Below, piece by piece: positions 33,824-44,848 of a stretch of 64,000 nucleotides of DNA. The position numbers were made by a program, and so were the translations under genes. The stretch lies in assembly GCA_012184525.1 (NCBI GenBank), contig WOFQ01000081.1, positions 1 through 64,000 of the forward strand, given 5' to 3'. The DNA comes from Xenoacremonium recifei. Taxonomy: Eukaryota; Ascomycota; Sordariomycetes; Hypocreales; Nectriaceae. Position 1 is the stretch's first letter. Every line of letters begins with the position of its first letter. Below the pieces are notes generated by a model, which ran no database searches, was not told where the DNA came from, and saw only the letters and a list, made by a program, of their open reading frames with translations.

Positions 33824-35762
33824 AGTAAATAGGGAGAAGATGCCGTATTCTCTGGTTTTATGAAGTTTATTGAAGCTTGGACTTGGTGTATCTGTTCGAG
33901 GAGAAAATCACAGAAGCGAATTGAGTTTCCTTGAGACTTTATAATTTTCTGAAAGTTTCCGTGATTGCTTCAATGGCAGGATGAAATGAGAGAAGTCTTC
34001 CTCTAAGTTAGAGTTCATTCGTATTGAGGAGGGGTATGCCCGCTGATCAATCCTTCCAATTAATTATGAGCAGATCAGTGACACTTCAGGAAGGTTACTA
34101 CTCTTAGTCAGTTGCTGCCTAGTCATAGACAGATCAAATACTGCAAATAAACACAGCCACTGAGAACGATGCCTGAGAATCCTAAAGCTTAAATTTTGCC
34201 AGTTACACTGCGGTTATTATAGAGCAGCCAATCAACGCTTGAGATTACGTGCCATCTTCTCTTCTAATACTGCACACCCTTACCCAAAACATAACACGTA
34301 CCTCTATTATTATAAATCTAGTGGTGTAAAAAGAAAACTTTCTCAGAAGCCGGGCGCACTGCATTTCCACTTCGTGTCAGGGTTATTACCGCTTACAACA
34401 GAAAGACAACACAAGCCTCCCTACCCGGTCTGACAATCCCCGCACAAGCACAAGAACAACGAAGAGCCAAGATCATCAATATTATGAACCAACAATATCA
34501 TCACTTTATTCAATTATCCCCTCGTCCCTTAGCGTCTCCAACATTTTAGCAAACACCCCCTCCATATCAGCTTAGCTCGGCGAAGAGCGACCAACAAAGG
34601 GCTGATGCATTTTGTAAACAGTTTAAGCAAATCAGATTTAGATTCTTAGATCCCGGTCTCCACTTGGACGCTTTGCAAGGCGACCCGTCTTATCTTCTCT
34701 CTTTCAGGTGGTTCGTGAATTTTCGTAGAAACGCATGACCTCGTATGAGTTGCATGTCAGCATTACTAAAGGTTTGTTTATTTTTAACTCTTTGAGCCCA
34801 GCTGATGTAAGATGTGGAAATTTCAGTCTGGGGATCCCCGAAAGCTCCTTTACAGTAAAGCTACAGGGGCTCAAACGAATAGATTTTATTGATACTCTTG
34901 ATATCATAGTCAACTTCAATTTTATGGCCATGAGCTAGGCAACTGGTCTAGACAGTCCTCTTGCAACAGCACCAATGTGCTACACCTTGAACTTGAGGTG
35001 CTGTCAAGGAAACTCTATATCGAAACAAGCACTTCGTCCGCTAGGGCTTACGGTGGCACTTGTGATATGTACTACAAAAGGTCTCACTAAATCTATACCG
35101 AAGGGGTAAGTTCCATCGAATGGCGATGGACCCCGCTTATGCCATAATACGAGCGAGTTGGCTGTATCTGACTTGGAACGTTACTCGGTACCAACTGACT
35201 AAGTTTCCTTCATGGGATCATGGTTTCGTTATTGTTTCGTCCTGTTCTCATTCCTCGCTCTTGAAACCCGACAATCTATGTCCTCTTTGGATCGGCAGTG
35301 CCTATAGTATCTCCATATTAGTCCCACGTCGCGGTGGGGAAGCGTAATTGAGACGAAGATCAATTAGGGCAATTATGATAAGATATCTCGATGATGGCAA
35401 GATGGATAATATGGCTCACTAAGAGATAATTAGTCGTCGCTACTAGATAAGCGGTATTGTCTGCGCTTCTTACTAAAGACCAATCAAGTAACTCCGTGGC
35501 TACAGTCACCAAGCGATATGTAAAATGCGACATTATCCGAGAATATTATTCGTGGACTCTCTCCTAGATGCTGAAGAATGGCGAATTTCTGTACTAATGT
35601 TTGTCATCTTGGGAGAAGTTTGTAGTCAATATGCACAACGTCAATCTAGTGCCCTGACATGAGATTGACTCAACTCCGCAACGTGTTTCTTGTACTCTGC
35701 AATCCCGATCGGCTCGGTATTCGTTAAGAAGTGCCTTTTTGTGCCCAGTCTAGAGTGCACAA
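33824..35762. other. Gene-poor stretch
   Basis: The first part is the promoter of the secreted protein. No further gene is seen; frames at 34239-34433, 34735-34938 and 35120-35347 carry no recognisable content. Local AT-richness suggests decayed DNA. Confidence 0.35.
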
Positions 35763-35933
35763 ATGGCAAACGTCACGCATCATTCAGCCTATCAGAGCTA
35801 CCGTGGCCGGGTTCGGAGCGGCTGTCTCACCTGTCGAGCGCGCAATTGTAAATATGACGAAACAAAGCCGGTGTGCAATAATTGGATACGATTAAACCGC
35901 TGCTGCACTTGTACGGCAAAAAGACTGCTATAG
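35763..35933 (+). pseudogene. Relic Zn2Cys6 zinc-cluster exon
   Basis: A 56-codon frame carries an unmistakable GAL4-type zinc cluster context: RVRSGCLTCRAR, then DETKPVC and NN-x-IRLNRCC. The third and fifth cysteine ligands are lost: Tyr31 in KYDET (TGT to TAT) and Trp41 in NNWIR. The frame then ends at TAG. No regulator domain can be followed downstream. It is a remnant of a former transcription-factor gene. Confidence 0.7.
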
Positions 35934-36654
35934 CTGACCGGGACTGCCGAGAATGCCCTATTGAACCTGTTCTCTGGGTCTGTTGTGTTAAGTGAATTCT
36001 AAGAAGCGGGATTTGAAGATGGCCATAAATCAATATCTTCAAAAGATCCGACTTTCACCGGCCTTAATAATTTCAGCAGACTTCGTCCACCTATTGTGCT
36101 AAAATATGTAGGTGTGCTCTCTTACGGAAATTTCTTAAGATATCAGGGCATGAATGGAGTTATGGTGTAAGAATCTGATAATGACCTAATCATTTCTGAG
36201 TCAGTTACGAATCCGATCCCGATATCATGCCCGACGTCACAAAAGCCGCTCTTTCAATTGTACGCCGGGAGGAGGAATACAGAGCAAATGAGTCAGCTTC
36301 CAGAGCAATGGACTTTCAGCAAAATACGGAGCTCCCTGATAAAAACGACGCCGCTGACAGGGTCGAAGAGCATCAGGGCAATGCCAACAACCTGGGAGCC
36401 GTCGGTGCGAATAACGGGTATGCACAGAGGTAAAGCCGAGGGAGTTTGGTCAGCTGGCTGGTCTTGCGATGCTTAGTCCATCCAAAAATTGTCTATCACG
36501 CTTGCGATAGGACTAGAAACATGGCTTTACTGTACAATTAATCAACGAATATGTGTTCCCACCAGGCTTTAAAACATTTTGGCACCTTGAACCTGTTGCT
36601 ATGTGTTTTTCTCCAGCTGCAGCAAGGTTCACCTTTCTTATCTTGCGATAACAG
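35934..36654. other. Intergenic, nothing recognised
   Basis: A 68-codon plus frame (36227-36433) starts with a normal ATG and has a polar, protein-like composition, but I recognise nothing in it. It could be a 5' exon of the HET-type gene that follows; I could not find a convincing junction. Confidence 0.35.
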
Positions 36655-38827
36655 TTGGGCCGAAATAGGCAGGACAATATTCGACTTGTTACACTACTAC
36701 CTGGAGAATTTGGTGACCAGATTCGAATTCAGATATCTCACGACCTTCTTGAGAAAAACGTCCCAAGAGCGGATGCAGCGACAAAGGCTACTCTCGACGA
36801 GATTAGGGAAAGATTGCCAGACAACTGGTGGGTATATGAGACGATTCACCATCGACTGTATTTTTATTTCGAAGAAGACAGCGGCAAGAATTGGAAGACT
36901 TCATGGAGCCATCCCAATCCCAATTTCGATCATTCACTTTGTTCAAACCAACGCCACGAAATCAATTCCGAGTCTCATTATTTAAGATATGAAGCTCTGT
37001 CCTACACTTGGGACTCAAGTTCAGACGATGAGATGGCTTACATTGATAGTGCTTGGCCTGCTCCTAGGTCGGCACTATTACCGCTCAGCGTTAATTTGGC
37101 ACAGGCACTACGGCATTTACGGTACACAGACAAAGCGCGAACACTCTGGATTGATACCATATGTATTAATCAGTCAAACGATATAGAGAAAAGCAATCAG
37201 GTAACCCGTATGGCGGACATTTATCGACAGGCACAACGGGTCATTGTCTGGCTTGGCCCACATAATTCAAACAGTGTGTTGGCCATGGATACGCTCAGCT
37301 ATCTGGGCAGACAGATCGAAATCACTGTCGATAATTGAACATTCTCCACCCTAGGAGCCGTGGAACCTTACAGGTGCGAAAGCGCCACCGAACTACCCTA
37401 CGACACAGAAACATGGGCGGCCATCAACAACTTGATATATCGCCCGTGGTTCAGCCGAGTATAGATTATAAAAGAGATACAGCTTGCCAGCAAAGACGCT
37501 GTTATCCAATGCGGGACTCACAACATGCCTTGGGTCATTTTCCGGCGGGTCGTTAGTTGTCTATGGGTCAGTCACCCCTAGCACATAGGCTTTGTGATAA
37601 TACCTACCTCGTCAGCGTAGAACAAGAGCAAGCTTCCCTCTATCATTCATAGATCAAGGTTAGCGTTTTTTTCAGCAACTAGCTAACACAAGAAGTCGCT
37701 ACATGCCCATTTCTCAAGTACTCAACCTTACAAAAGGCAGGGGCTGCACTAATCCGCGGGATTTTGTCTACGGGCTCTTCGGTCTCTTACCACCAAGGCT
37801 TAGCAACACGATATGTCCCCAATACATCTCACCAGTTGAGGGTGTGTGCAAAGATCTCACTATCAGATATATGAGTCATGTTCAGCGTCTTGAATCCCTA
37901 CGAGAATGTCATCTCGATAACCGAGTGCTTGTCAACCTGCCCTCATGGGTTCCTGATTTCTCAGCTCGAAAGTTTCCTCCAAAGCCTGCTGAATGGCAGT
38001 TTAGTGCCGGGTTTTCTAGATGTCATGTCTCAATACTCGTCTCAAACACTCTAGAGGTCTTGGGGGTTCGCTGTGCCGCTGTCAGCGGTGTTGTTCCAAT
38101 TCCCATTAAACCTTCAAGATGTACTGAAGGCACGCAATCACAAACGGAAACACAACCCCAAGGCATGAGAGGAAGCCTAGTCAACGAGTTTTCCAACAAG
38201 ACCTACATTACTAACGAGACATTTTGGTCCGTATGGGCCAAGACACTGACTGGCAACTACCTTCGCAAGAGGTTTTCGGAACAGTCAGTTCCAAAGTTGA
38301 CGGAATGGGAGTCCCGACTCGGCGACGGCAAGCTGATAAGGGACTCATCAATTGATGTTGATCAGAACAGTAACAGTAGTTCATCTTTCCAAGCCGACTA
38401 TGCCAGAGACTTCGTACGAAATAGGCCATTCCTTTTGACTAAAGAAGGTTACGTTGGCCTAGGACCGCCGGGAGCCCGACAAGGTATATTGTATCCTATG
38501 CTAGTCTATATACATGTCTCGGAGAATTGTATTAGTAAGTCGTCTGCTGAACTATAGTATAGATGACTTGGTTTGTGTGCTGCTTAGCTGTGATTCTAAC
38601 CCTATGTTGCTACGAAAACAGGCAGGAGATCGCTACCTCGTCGTTGAAGAATTTTATGTGTACAGCTTGGAAGACGCACGCAGTTTACTTGGACCTCTTC
38701 CCCAGCCCTAGAAAACGCAAGTGTTTATTGAGTCAACCAGTCAGACAGTAGCCTATCGGTTCCTCAACTCACAAACGAAGGAGCTAATTGATGATGACCC
38801 GCGGCTACGGGGATTGTCAGATGAGTG
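36655..38827 (+). pseudogene. HET-domain gene 2, broken
   Basis: Relic of a second HET-type gene. The N-terminal core reads YEALSYTWDSSSDDE near 37000, LRYTDKARTLWIDTICINQ near 37130, and NQVTRMADIYRQAQRVIVWLG near 37230. The frame then meets TGA at 37336-37338, continues in the same frame, and meets TAG at about 37459 where homologues have Trp (RPWFSRV-stop-IIKEIQLA). The later part is open from about 37703 (DFVYGLFGLL, LPSWVPDFSA, GYVGLGPPGARQ). It has a normal intron near 38484-38560 that rejoins to DDLVCVLLSCDSNPMLLR. A TAG at 38709-38711 again replaces Trp. TGG-to-TAG changes are C-to-T in CpA on the other strand, the RIP pattern. The expected N-terminal ATG is missing. Confidence 0.8.
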
Positions 38828-41800
38828 AGAGATTGCTAGCGCTGACAGAACAGAGGATGACCCCAACACATTTCAAGCATTCAAAAACAAAGAGATTGGA
38901 GAAGTGGTCAAATTTGACCTTTGACTTAGCCCGGACTGGAGTCTAGAGGCGTTCACCTCCGAGAAGTTGCGTTGATATGAAGGGTCTCTATACCAACGAC
39001 ATTGGTTGCACCACTGCGGAAGTAATTCTCAGGTGACATTCAGGAACAAGGAAACAGGCATTAACAACAAATTTCTATCTGACCCAGTGCACCTTTTGGA
39101 TTAACTCACAGCGACTACTAGGAGTGCTGCGTACTATATAAGGGATGGATTGTAGTTTGTTAATTCATATAGCTCTTTATCTGTCTACTACTTATAACGA
39201 AGCCAATACTCTATAATATTTAGGCCTCTTTGAATGCTGTTAAATCTAGGATCGTAGGGCTTCCTCCTGGTGACTAGATTGATAAGTGCCCGTGCGTAAC
39301 GAATGTCAATATTCATGTCATTGCAGCACTAGACGCCGTTGTCCTCCTCACTCAACTAAGTAGTGGGATTGATTCTCAGGCTGTAGTACCGCACATACTT
39401 CTTCCAACGACAAGCTGGCCAGCAATCATGTTCCTATGGAAGATACATCAGCTGCTCAGTCGGCATTAAATCACGTGGAGAGCTCACTGCAAAGGCTCTT
39501 ATTGATTCAGAGCATCTCTTGGCAACTCACCTTGTGTTGTTAACAGGGCCGAGAACCGAATGTATACGGACTTTGATAAGATCACACCACACTTGTTCTA
39601 TATGCCACAAGTCGAATGACGGTCACAGTATTCAGATGCAAGAGCTCTGAAAATACACTTGCTCAGTAATGCCTACTCATCAGGTTTTGTCAAGGTGGTT
39701 CTCACCTGCTGCAGGAGCCACGGTACAGATCGAACGAACAAGCCAACACAGCAGCAAACGCAATAACTTTTATATTTCTCTACAGCTAGGAAGTACCACT
39801 GTACTAGAAGACATCTTATCTGCAAAATACGAAATATCAACCAATTCCCTGACACATTCAACCCATCACCTTCCCAACTGAGACAATCTCAATGAACTAA
39901 CAGCAAGCTACCTTATGCCTCGTCGTCGTCTTAAGTATCCAAAAGCATCAAGATCTGTGACGCAAGTCAGCAAACCAGGGGCCCTTTTTCATCAGAGGCT
40001 AGTTTTTGCGGTTTACCTTTAAAGTGCCGGTCGATAGCAAGTCGCATCCGACGAGGTTATCGGGTCTTCCATCTGCAAATGACAGGCCAAATTCGAGGCC
40101 ATTCTCATCTCACCTGTCAAAGTAGCGTGACGCAAGATAAGTGGTGCTTTTGAGGTCCCGTTGAGTGGCATAGAGAGTTTCTCCCTTTGTCTCTACCTTG
40201 AGGCCAGCTCGGAATGGCCTGCAAGCTTTTGATATCCCAAGCAGGATGGCAACTCGGAGCCGAGTCTATACTCGTTCAGTGGCATCTGGTTCTTGTCCAA
40301 CCTCCAAATTGCTGCGTTGAGACAGTCAGTAATACATTGGTGATTCATTTGTGCCTATGCAACATAGCGTACCTTATATTTCTCTACTATCATCGCCTTC
40401 CGATAACTACCTCCGACCCCAGTGTTGCCAGGCTCAGGTCAGCAATAATATTTACACTTCTCTTGGTAACTATTTTCCACATTTTTCTTCCGTACCGTCC
40501 ATGTCAAAGGTAGCACTTGGTGCTATTTGTCTTACAATCGGATTACGCCTATAGCAGGGCACTCTATCCTTTCACCCAAAGTCAACCACTACACGAGTGT
40601 GCTTGGGATACTTGTTTTTGGCACTGTTTCAACGAGTAAAGATAAAGGATTATAAGAACGGCTTGCTTTCAACCACCACTAGGAGTGATCGTCTGACAAG
40701 AGTCTCCAAGCAAGTCAGCCTGGTACGCCATATCTAAGTCTCAATATTGTTCCCAGTGCTTTCTCTAAAGCTCTTCGGGTTCTTTGTTGAGGCACAAGCC
40801 AGGGCCTCCTAGCCCAACGTCGAAGAGTGGAAAGCTAAAGTCCATCTCCCCAAATTCGCTCATGATGTCAAAGGTGTACTGCATCCGCCTCTTCGCTTGT
40901 CCCTTGAAGAGTGCAATTACTGTTACAGATTGTATTAAATACCGTCCGCGGTGAATTTCTTTTTCTCTTTCATTTTGTGGAAGTAAATAGAGGCACCGCC
41001 CTTTCAAAGATTCTTCGGAGGTTAAGATTCTTATTCCGACTTTGCGGGCGTGACATAATTTATATTCTGATCCACTCCGAGAGAGAGCACATTAAGCAAA
41101 TATCATCAGTTCTGGTCTGGGGCCAGGAATTCAGCCATGGGAGTACCCTACTTCCGAACACCTTCGCCATTGCACATCTTTCTTCTCCTAGCTATCTTCT
41201 CCTAAGTCCATGACCACCAATGTACAACACATTCACTACTGAAGGCGTCAACGAAGACAGCACGTACATTCAAACCACAGAGAACTTACACCCGGCGGCA
41301 AATGCCAGGTTGTCTCTGCCACAACATAATATGGATAGTTTCCCATAATCCTCAAGGGGAAACGGTAGCACCGACTTAGCTGACATAAAGACTATTCGTG
41401 ACGCTCTCCCGCATTACCAAATTGAAACTGAAGGATTCTCTACTCAACCGGTAGACCAGAGTCGCCCCGAGGAAGATGTCCTGTTTTAGATAGATTGAAG
41501 AAACACCACAATTCCCTTTTCCACCAGGAAAAGGATGTCTTACTTACGACAAAGATGAACTTATGTAGGAGTTGATAAAGAAACCCAGAAGTCGTACCTC
41601 GCACGAATGCTTAAGAATCACATTGAGATCACTAGCCAAAAGGATACTGGGTGCTAGACACTTCTGCTCGCCATTCTTATGCGGTCTGGAAGCGTTGTTA
41701 CCTAACGCTAGTACAGTTCTTGAGATAGCCACAGCCAACATTGAGCATCCCCAAGACCTCGGCGCGCATAGTCCAGACCATCCCAACAAATTTGGCAGCT

Positions 41801-42231
41801 TGATTAATACAGCTCTGGCATTTAGCTTCTCTGCACTGCTAATCGTCCTATCCGAAATGGTACACCAAGAATCGAGAATGTGGAGATCGCGCTCGAGAAG
41901 CTCAGGCGATAATTACAAAAAGACTGCTAACATCAGACTCATCTTAGAAACAATTTTATCGAGTTCTAGGCGAGCGAATATAATTAGTCCTTAGATCGAG
42001 CTGTTTCTTTGTCAATTCCGGAAAACTTAGGTGGTAATTTTGTTGTACTCATATGACGAGACGAAATTCCAAAGATATTTTGTTTTATCCACAACTATCT
42101 TCAAATTAACCTTCGGCCTGCTTACAGAATGAGGCTACCAAAATACTAAGCTTAACTTGGAGAACGCTTTAATGGCTCGTACGGGATCCTTTCTTTAATA
42201 GCTTTAAAGAAGTTTATTACAACAAGACATA
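38828..42231. other. Gene-poor stretch with faint coding traces
   Basis: No gene can be supported. A minus-strand frame at 40765-41007 ends with an acidic, aromatic tail (MSEFGEMDFSFPLFDVG) like the C-terminus of some zinc-cluster regulators. On the plus strand, 41210-41990 reads in pieces like the middle of an AflR-type regulator, but stops interrupt it. These may be remnants of regulator genes; confidence is low. Confidence 0.3.
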
Positions 42232-42245
42232 AGAGAATTGATAAT
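42232..42245. repeat. Target-site duplication, left copy
   Basis: AGAGAATTGATAAT directly before the (TTTTG)n tail of the retroelement. The identical 14 bases follow its 5' end at 44583-44596. Confidence 0.85.
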
Positions 42246-42275
42246 TTGTTTTGTTTTGTTTTGTTTTATTAATTA

Positions 42276-42326
42276 GCGTCCTGCAGGAGTCGAACCTGCC
42301 TGTTCCCTAGAGGGACAAGAGGACGT
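42276..42326 (-). other. tRNA-like 3' structure of the LINE
   Basis: On the minus strand, cgtcct and aggacg can pair as an acceptor-like stem enclosing a TCCC/GGGA hairpin and a perfect T-arm, GCAGG-TTCGACT-CCTGC. There is no D-arm or normal anticodon arm, so this is not a tRNA gene. It lies just before the (CAAAA)n tail, where a 3' recognition structure would be useful to reverse transcriptase. Function is inference. Confidence 0.5.
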
Positions 42327-43111
42327 GTTCAGCTAGCTAGGATGGTCGTCATTCGACAGGATCTGGATACAGCCATCTTGATACATTAGGGGTAGGTCAT
42401 AGCCTCAGCTTCCTTACGGAAAACCTACTCAGCTAGGGTGCGTCGCCTTAACTGATCTGCTTCCTCCATCCTAGATAGATCACACCTCAATGCATAAGCT
42501 TCAAGTCATCGAGCTCATGCCCTCGTCAGCGAGGACAGATGCGCAGCAATTGCCGCCAACTTCGACCGGTTTGGAGGACCGGGTAAACCTGAGTCATATT
42601 GCAGCTGAAGTTCAGCCCTTCGCGGAATGTATAGCTATAACCATCGCAGACTAATAGCGAATATAGTCGCGGAATTAACGGGAAAGAGCGCGCTGGCTAG
42701 CGCCGGTAATAATAAGAAATAAAAGAAGAGGGTAAAGAGGCAGGTCTTAATAGCAGAGGCAGAATTTCTGGGAAGTTCATGACTCTCGGCCGGGTTAAAT
42801 TGTCAGTCTAGTGACTATCTGGTGTAAAAGTATAATAGGGAGTATGCGTCTTTATGCAGCATCTCTTATCCTTTATTAAGGTCCAGGGTTATTAAAGAGG
42901 TTAGTATCCTCTACTTATGAGTTACCGGGATAGAGAGATAGCGGCGCTTCTTGGATGATGCTTGGATATCCGTCTCTGTTGGAGGGCGGGGTTAAGAGAT
43001 ACTTATTATTGCTCCAGGAGCTGGGCAGGGCGAGGAGGGGACTGGTATCGGAGAGGAGTGCTCGGCAGGTTGCGGGTGTTTCCTGCGGAATATCGCTGTA
43101 TTATTATTCCT

Positions 43112-44485
43112 TCAAATGGCGGCCCTTTCGGCTCGCGTGAGGCAGGCAAAAGCGCTAAATCTCTTAACTGGCCTCGCTGGGCAGATTGTATCGGTTACAG
43201 GGTGTTCGCCCAGGCAGTTAGAATATTGAATTGGGTGATTATATGGGCCTTTGTGCCTCTTCTATCCGCAGAGTGCATATTTAACCTCTCTTTCACAGTC
43301 CCTAGTTGCATAGAAGTCCCAGCAGGACTGGCATTATATTGGCGGGTTAGTCTTAGTAATTAATCTTACAGTTATGCTTATGCTGAATAATCAGAACTGT
43401 TTTTTTAGGTGTTCCCTGAAAGAGACTATCAGAGTTACAGTGGGAATAGAGGGATCGTCATATCGGCTGTATCGGACGCTGACCGGTTTAATACCTATTT
43501 AGGCTTAGGTTTTCTCTGAGGTTAGCTTAAAGAGACTGAGCAGATTGCCTTAGAAGTTAGTTGTGATCCTGGGAATATCCTTAATGACAAAGTAGAACCA
43601 TTTCTCTGCCTATTTAACTGCAGTAATGCTGAGGTCAGAGATTAATCTGTCTTCCGCATTGAGGACCTTCTTGCGGATAATATTATTAGCAGTGGTGAGT
43701 GCCCAGCCAGTCTTGACTGCTGTTGCTTTAGGGATATCGGCAAGGGAAAGTCCTAAGAGGCTGATAATTGAAGCACGGATTATTATGGGGTCCTTAGCCC
43801 GGTTAGGGGATCTGGGGTGGAGGCGAAGGAAGATTCGCTTATCTTCATTATGCTTGGCAACCCGGTCAGGGGGAAATTGCATGCGGTTTATTTGTTATTA
43901 CTGTCAAGGGGCTGGCTGGGCATTGGCGTTAGGTGCGGCGATGGAGTAGAGGCCATCGCTATAAGGGAGGTTCAGCCGGAGCTTATCTGCATAAGAGGTG
44001 ATAACCGAGTTCATAGGGCGACGGGTTGCTCCATTGAGGAGGGCTTCGCCGATGATCATGAATTCCTTAGAGAGGGCCTGGATATAGTGAAGGGCAGCGC
44101 TGTCTGAGAACTGTGCTGCCGTGGTATTAAAAGCCGTGCAGAGTGCGCGGAGAGCGAGGGATCTCTGGTTATGCGCATATTTGCTGTTGGAGATTATGCC
44201 ATTGGCCTCAGTCGAAGTCTTGATGACGGGTCGGGAGTCTCCTATAATGAAGATGTCGCTGCTCGGCACGCTGTTCTCGCGGCCAGTCCCTGGGTTGTCT
44301 TGGCGTGGTACTTCCGGCAGCTCAGGAGTTCCTGAGTGCATCCTCGCCTGCGGCGGCGTCGTCACGACATCCTCGCGGATATCATGTTCAGCTCCAAGGA
44401 GCAGCCGAGCTCTGGCAAGTCTTGACAGATGCGTCGGTGTGTCGGGACCAGTGTCGAAAGGGTCGGCGACTGGCACTGAGGCCAT
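43112..44485 (-). pseudogene. Tad-type LINE ORF1 (Gag-like, CCHC knuckles)
   Basis: One reading frame can be followed from ATG at 44483-44485 for about 450 codons. After a 193-codon open part it meets TGA-CAG-TAA-TAA (43906 down to 43895), which reads as a former poly-Gln tract. It continues as KRIFLRLHPRSPNR and TAVKTGWALTT, the conserved core of Tad ORF1 proteins. TAG at about 43610 replaces Trp in VK-x-AEKWFYFVIKDIPR. Further on are VRYSRYDD, then knuckle-like CQSCWDFYATRDC and NHPIQYSNCLGEHP ending DTICPARP. At least eight nonsense codons lie in frame with no frameshift needed. That is decay by point transitions, not deletion. In life it would bind element RNA. Confidence 0.8.
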
Positions 44486-44582
44486 CGCGGGATGTTATAT
44501 TGTGTCTGTTAGTGATTTGGTGTATTTAGTGCGAGTCCCTTAACAGTGGATGCCAAGGGATGTTGATGTAGGAGGGAAGTTG

Positions 44583-44596
44583 AGAGAATTGATAAT
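44583..44596. repeat. Target-site duplication, right copy
   Basis: AGAGAATTGATAAT, identical to 42232-42245, immediately after the LINE 5' end. Confidence 0.85.
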
Positions 44597-44848
44597 ATCA
44601 TGTGTCTACTCAAAGTATAGGGTAGCAGCTCTGTTCGAGAAAAGTGGTCCATAATAAGCTGGCGCGAAGCGCGTGTCTTAGTCAGCACTACGTGGTTGGC
44701 TGGGAGATAAGCTAGTACAGAAGATCAGCTAATCGAAAACAACATTCCTTGATGTTGGATCAACATCACCATGGAGAGGACCTTCTCGATACGGTGAACA
44801 CCACGACAACATCGACAGTCTCGATTACGACCTACCTCCGTTCATGCG

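Larger units (their letters stand above)
42246..44582 (-). mobile_element. ORF1-only Tad-type LINE (non-autonomous), RIP-damaged
   Basis: A 2,337-bp element with defined ends. It is flanked by perfect 14-bp duplications, ends 3' in a (CAAAA)n-type tail (seen as TTTTG repeats at 42246-42268 on the plus strand), and its 5' end coincides with the end of similarity to the copy at 1-89. Its first 1.4 kb encodes a Tad-like ORF1 with zinc knuckles. No reverse transcriptase or endonuclease reading frame is present between ORF1 and the tail; the last 0.9 kb looks non-coding and includes a tRNA-like hairpin set. Intact ends and target duplications show that this short form itself was inserted, so it was probably mobilised in trans by a full-length LINE. 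Many CAA-to-TAA and TGG-to-TAG changes indicate RIP. Confidence 0.75.

Noticed and set aside
41572..41994. 140-codon plus-strand open frame resembling part of an AflR-type regulator
   Set aside because: Similarity is impressionistic and stops surround it; noted only as a faint trace.
42276..42326. tRNA gene suggested by a perfect T-arm
   Set aside because: There is no D-arm and no proper anticodon arm, and the structure lies inside a retroelement next to its tail, so it is tRNA-like only.
42955..44543. Long plus-strand open frames (42962-43363, 43626-43949, 44121-44543)
   Set aside because: They are antisense to the retroelement ORF1, whose conserved motifs are on the minus strand.
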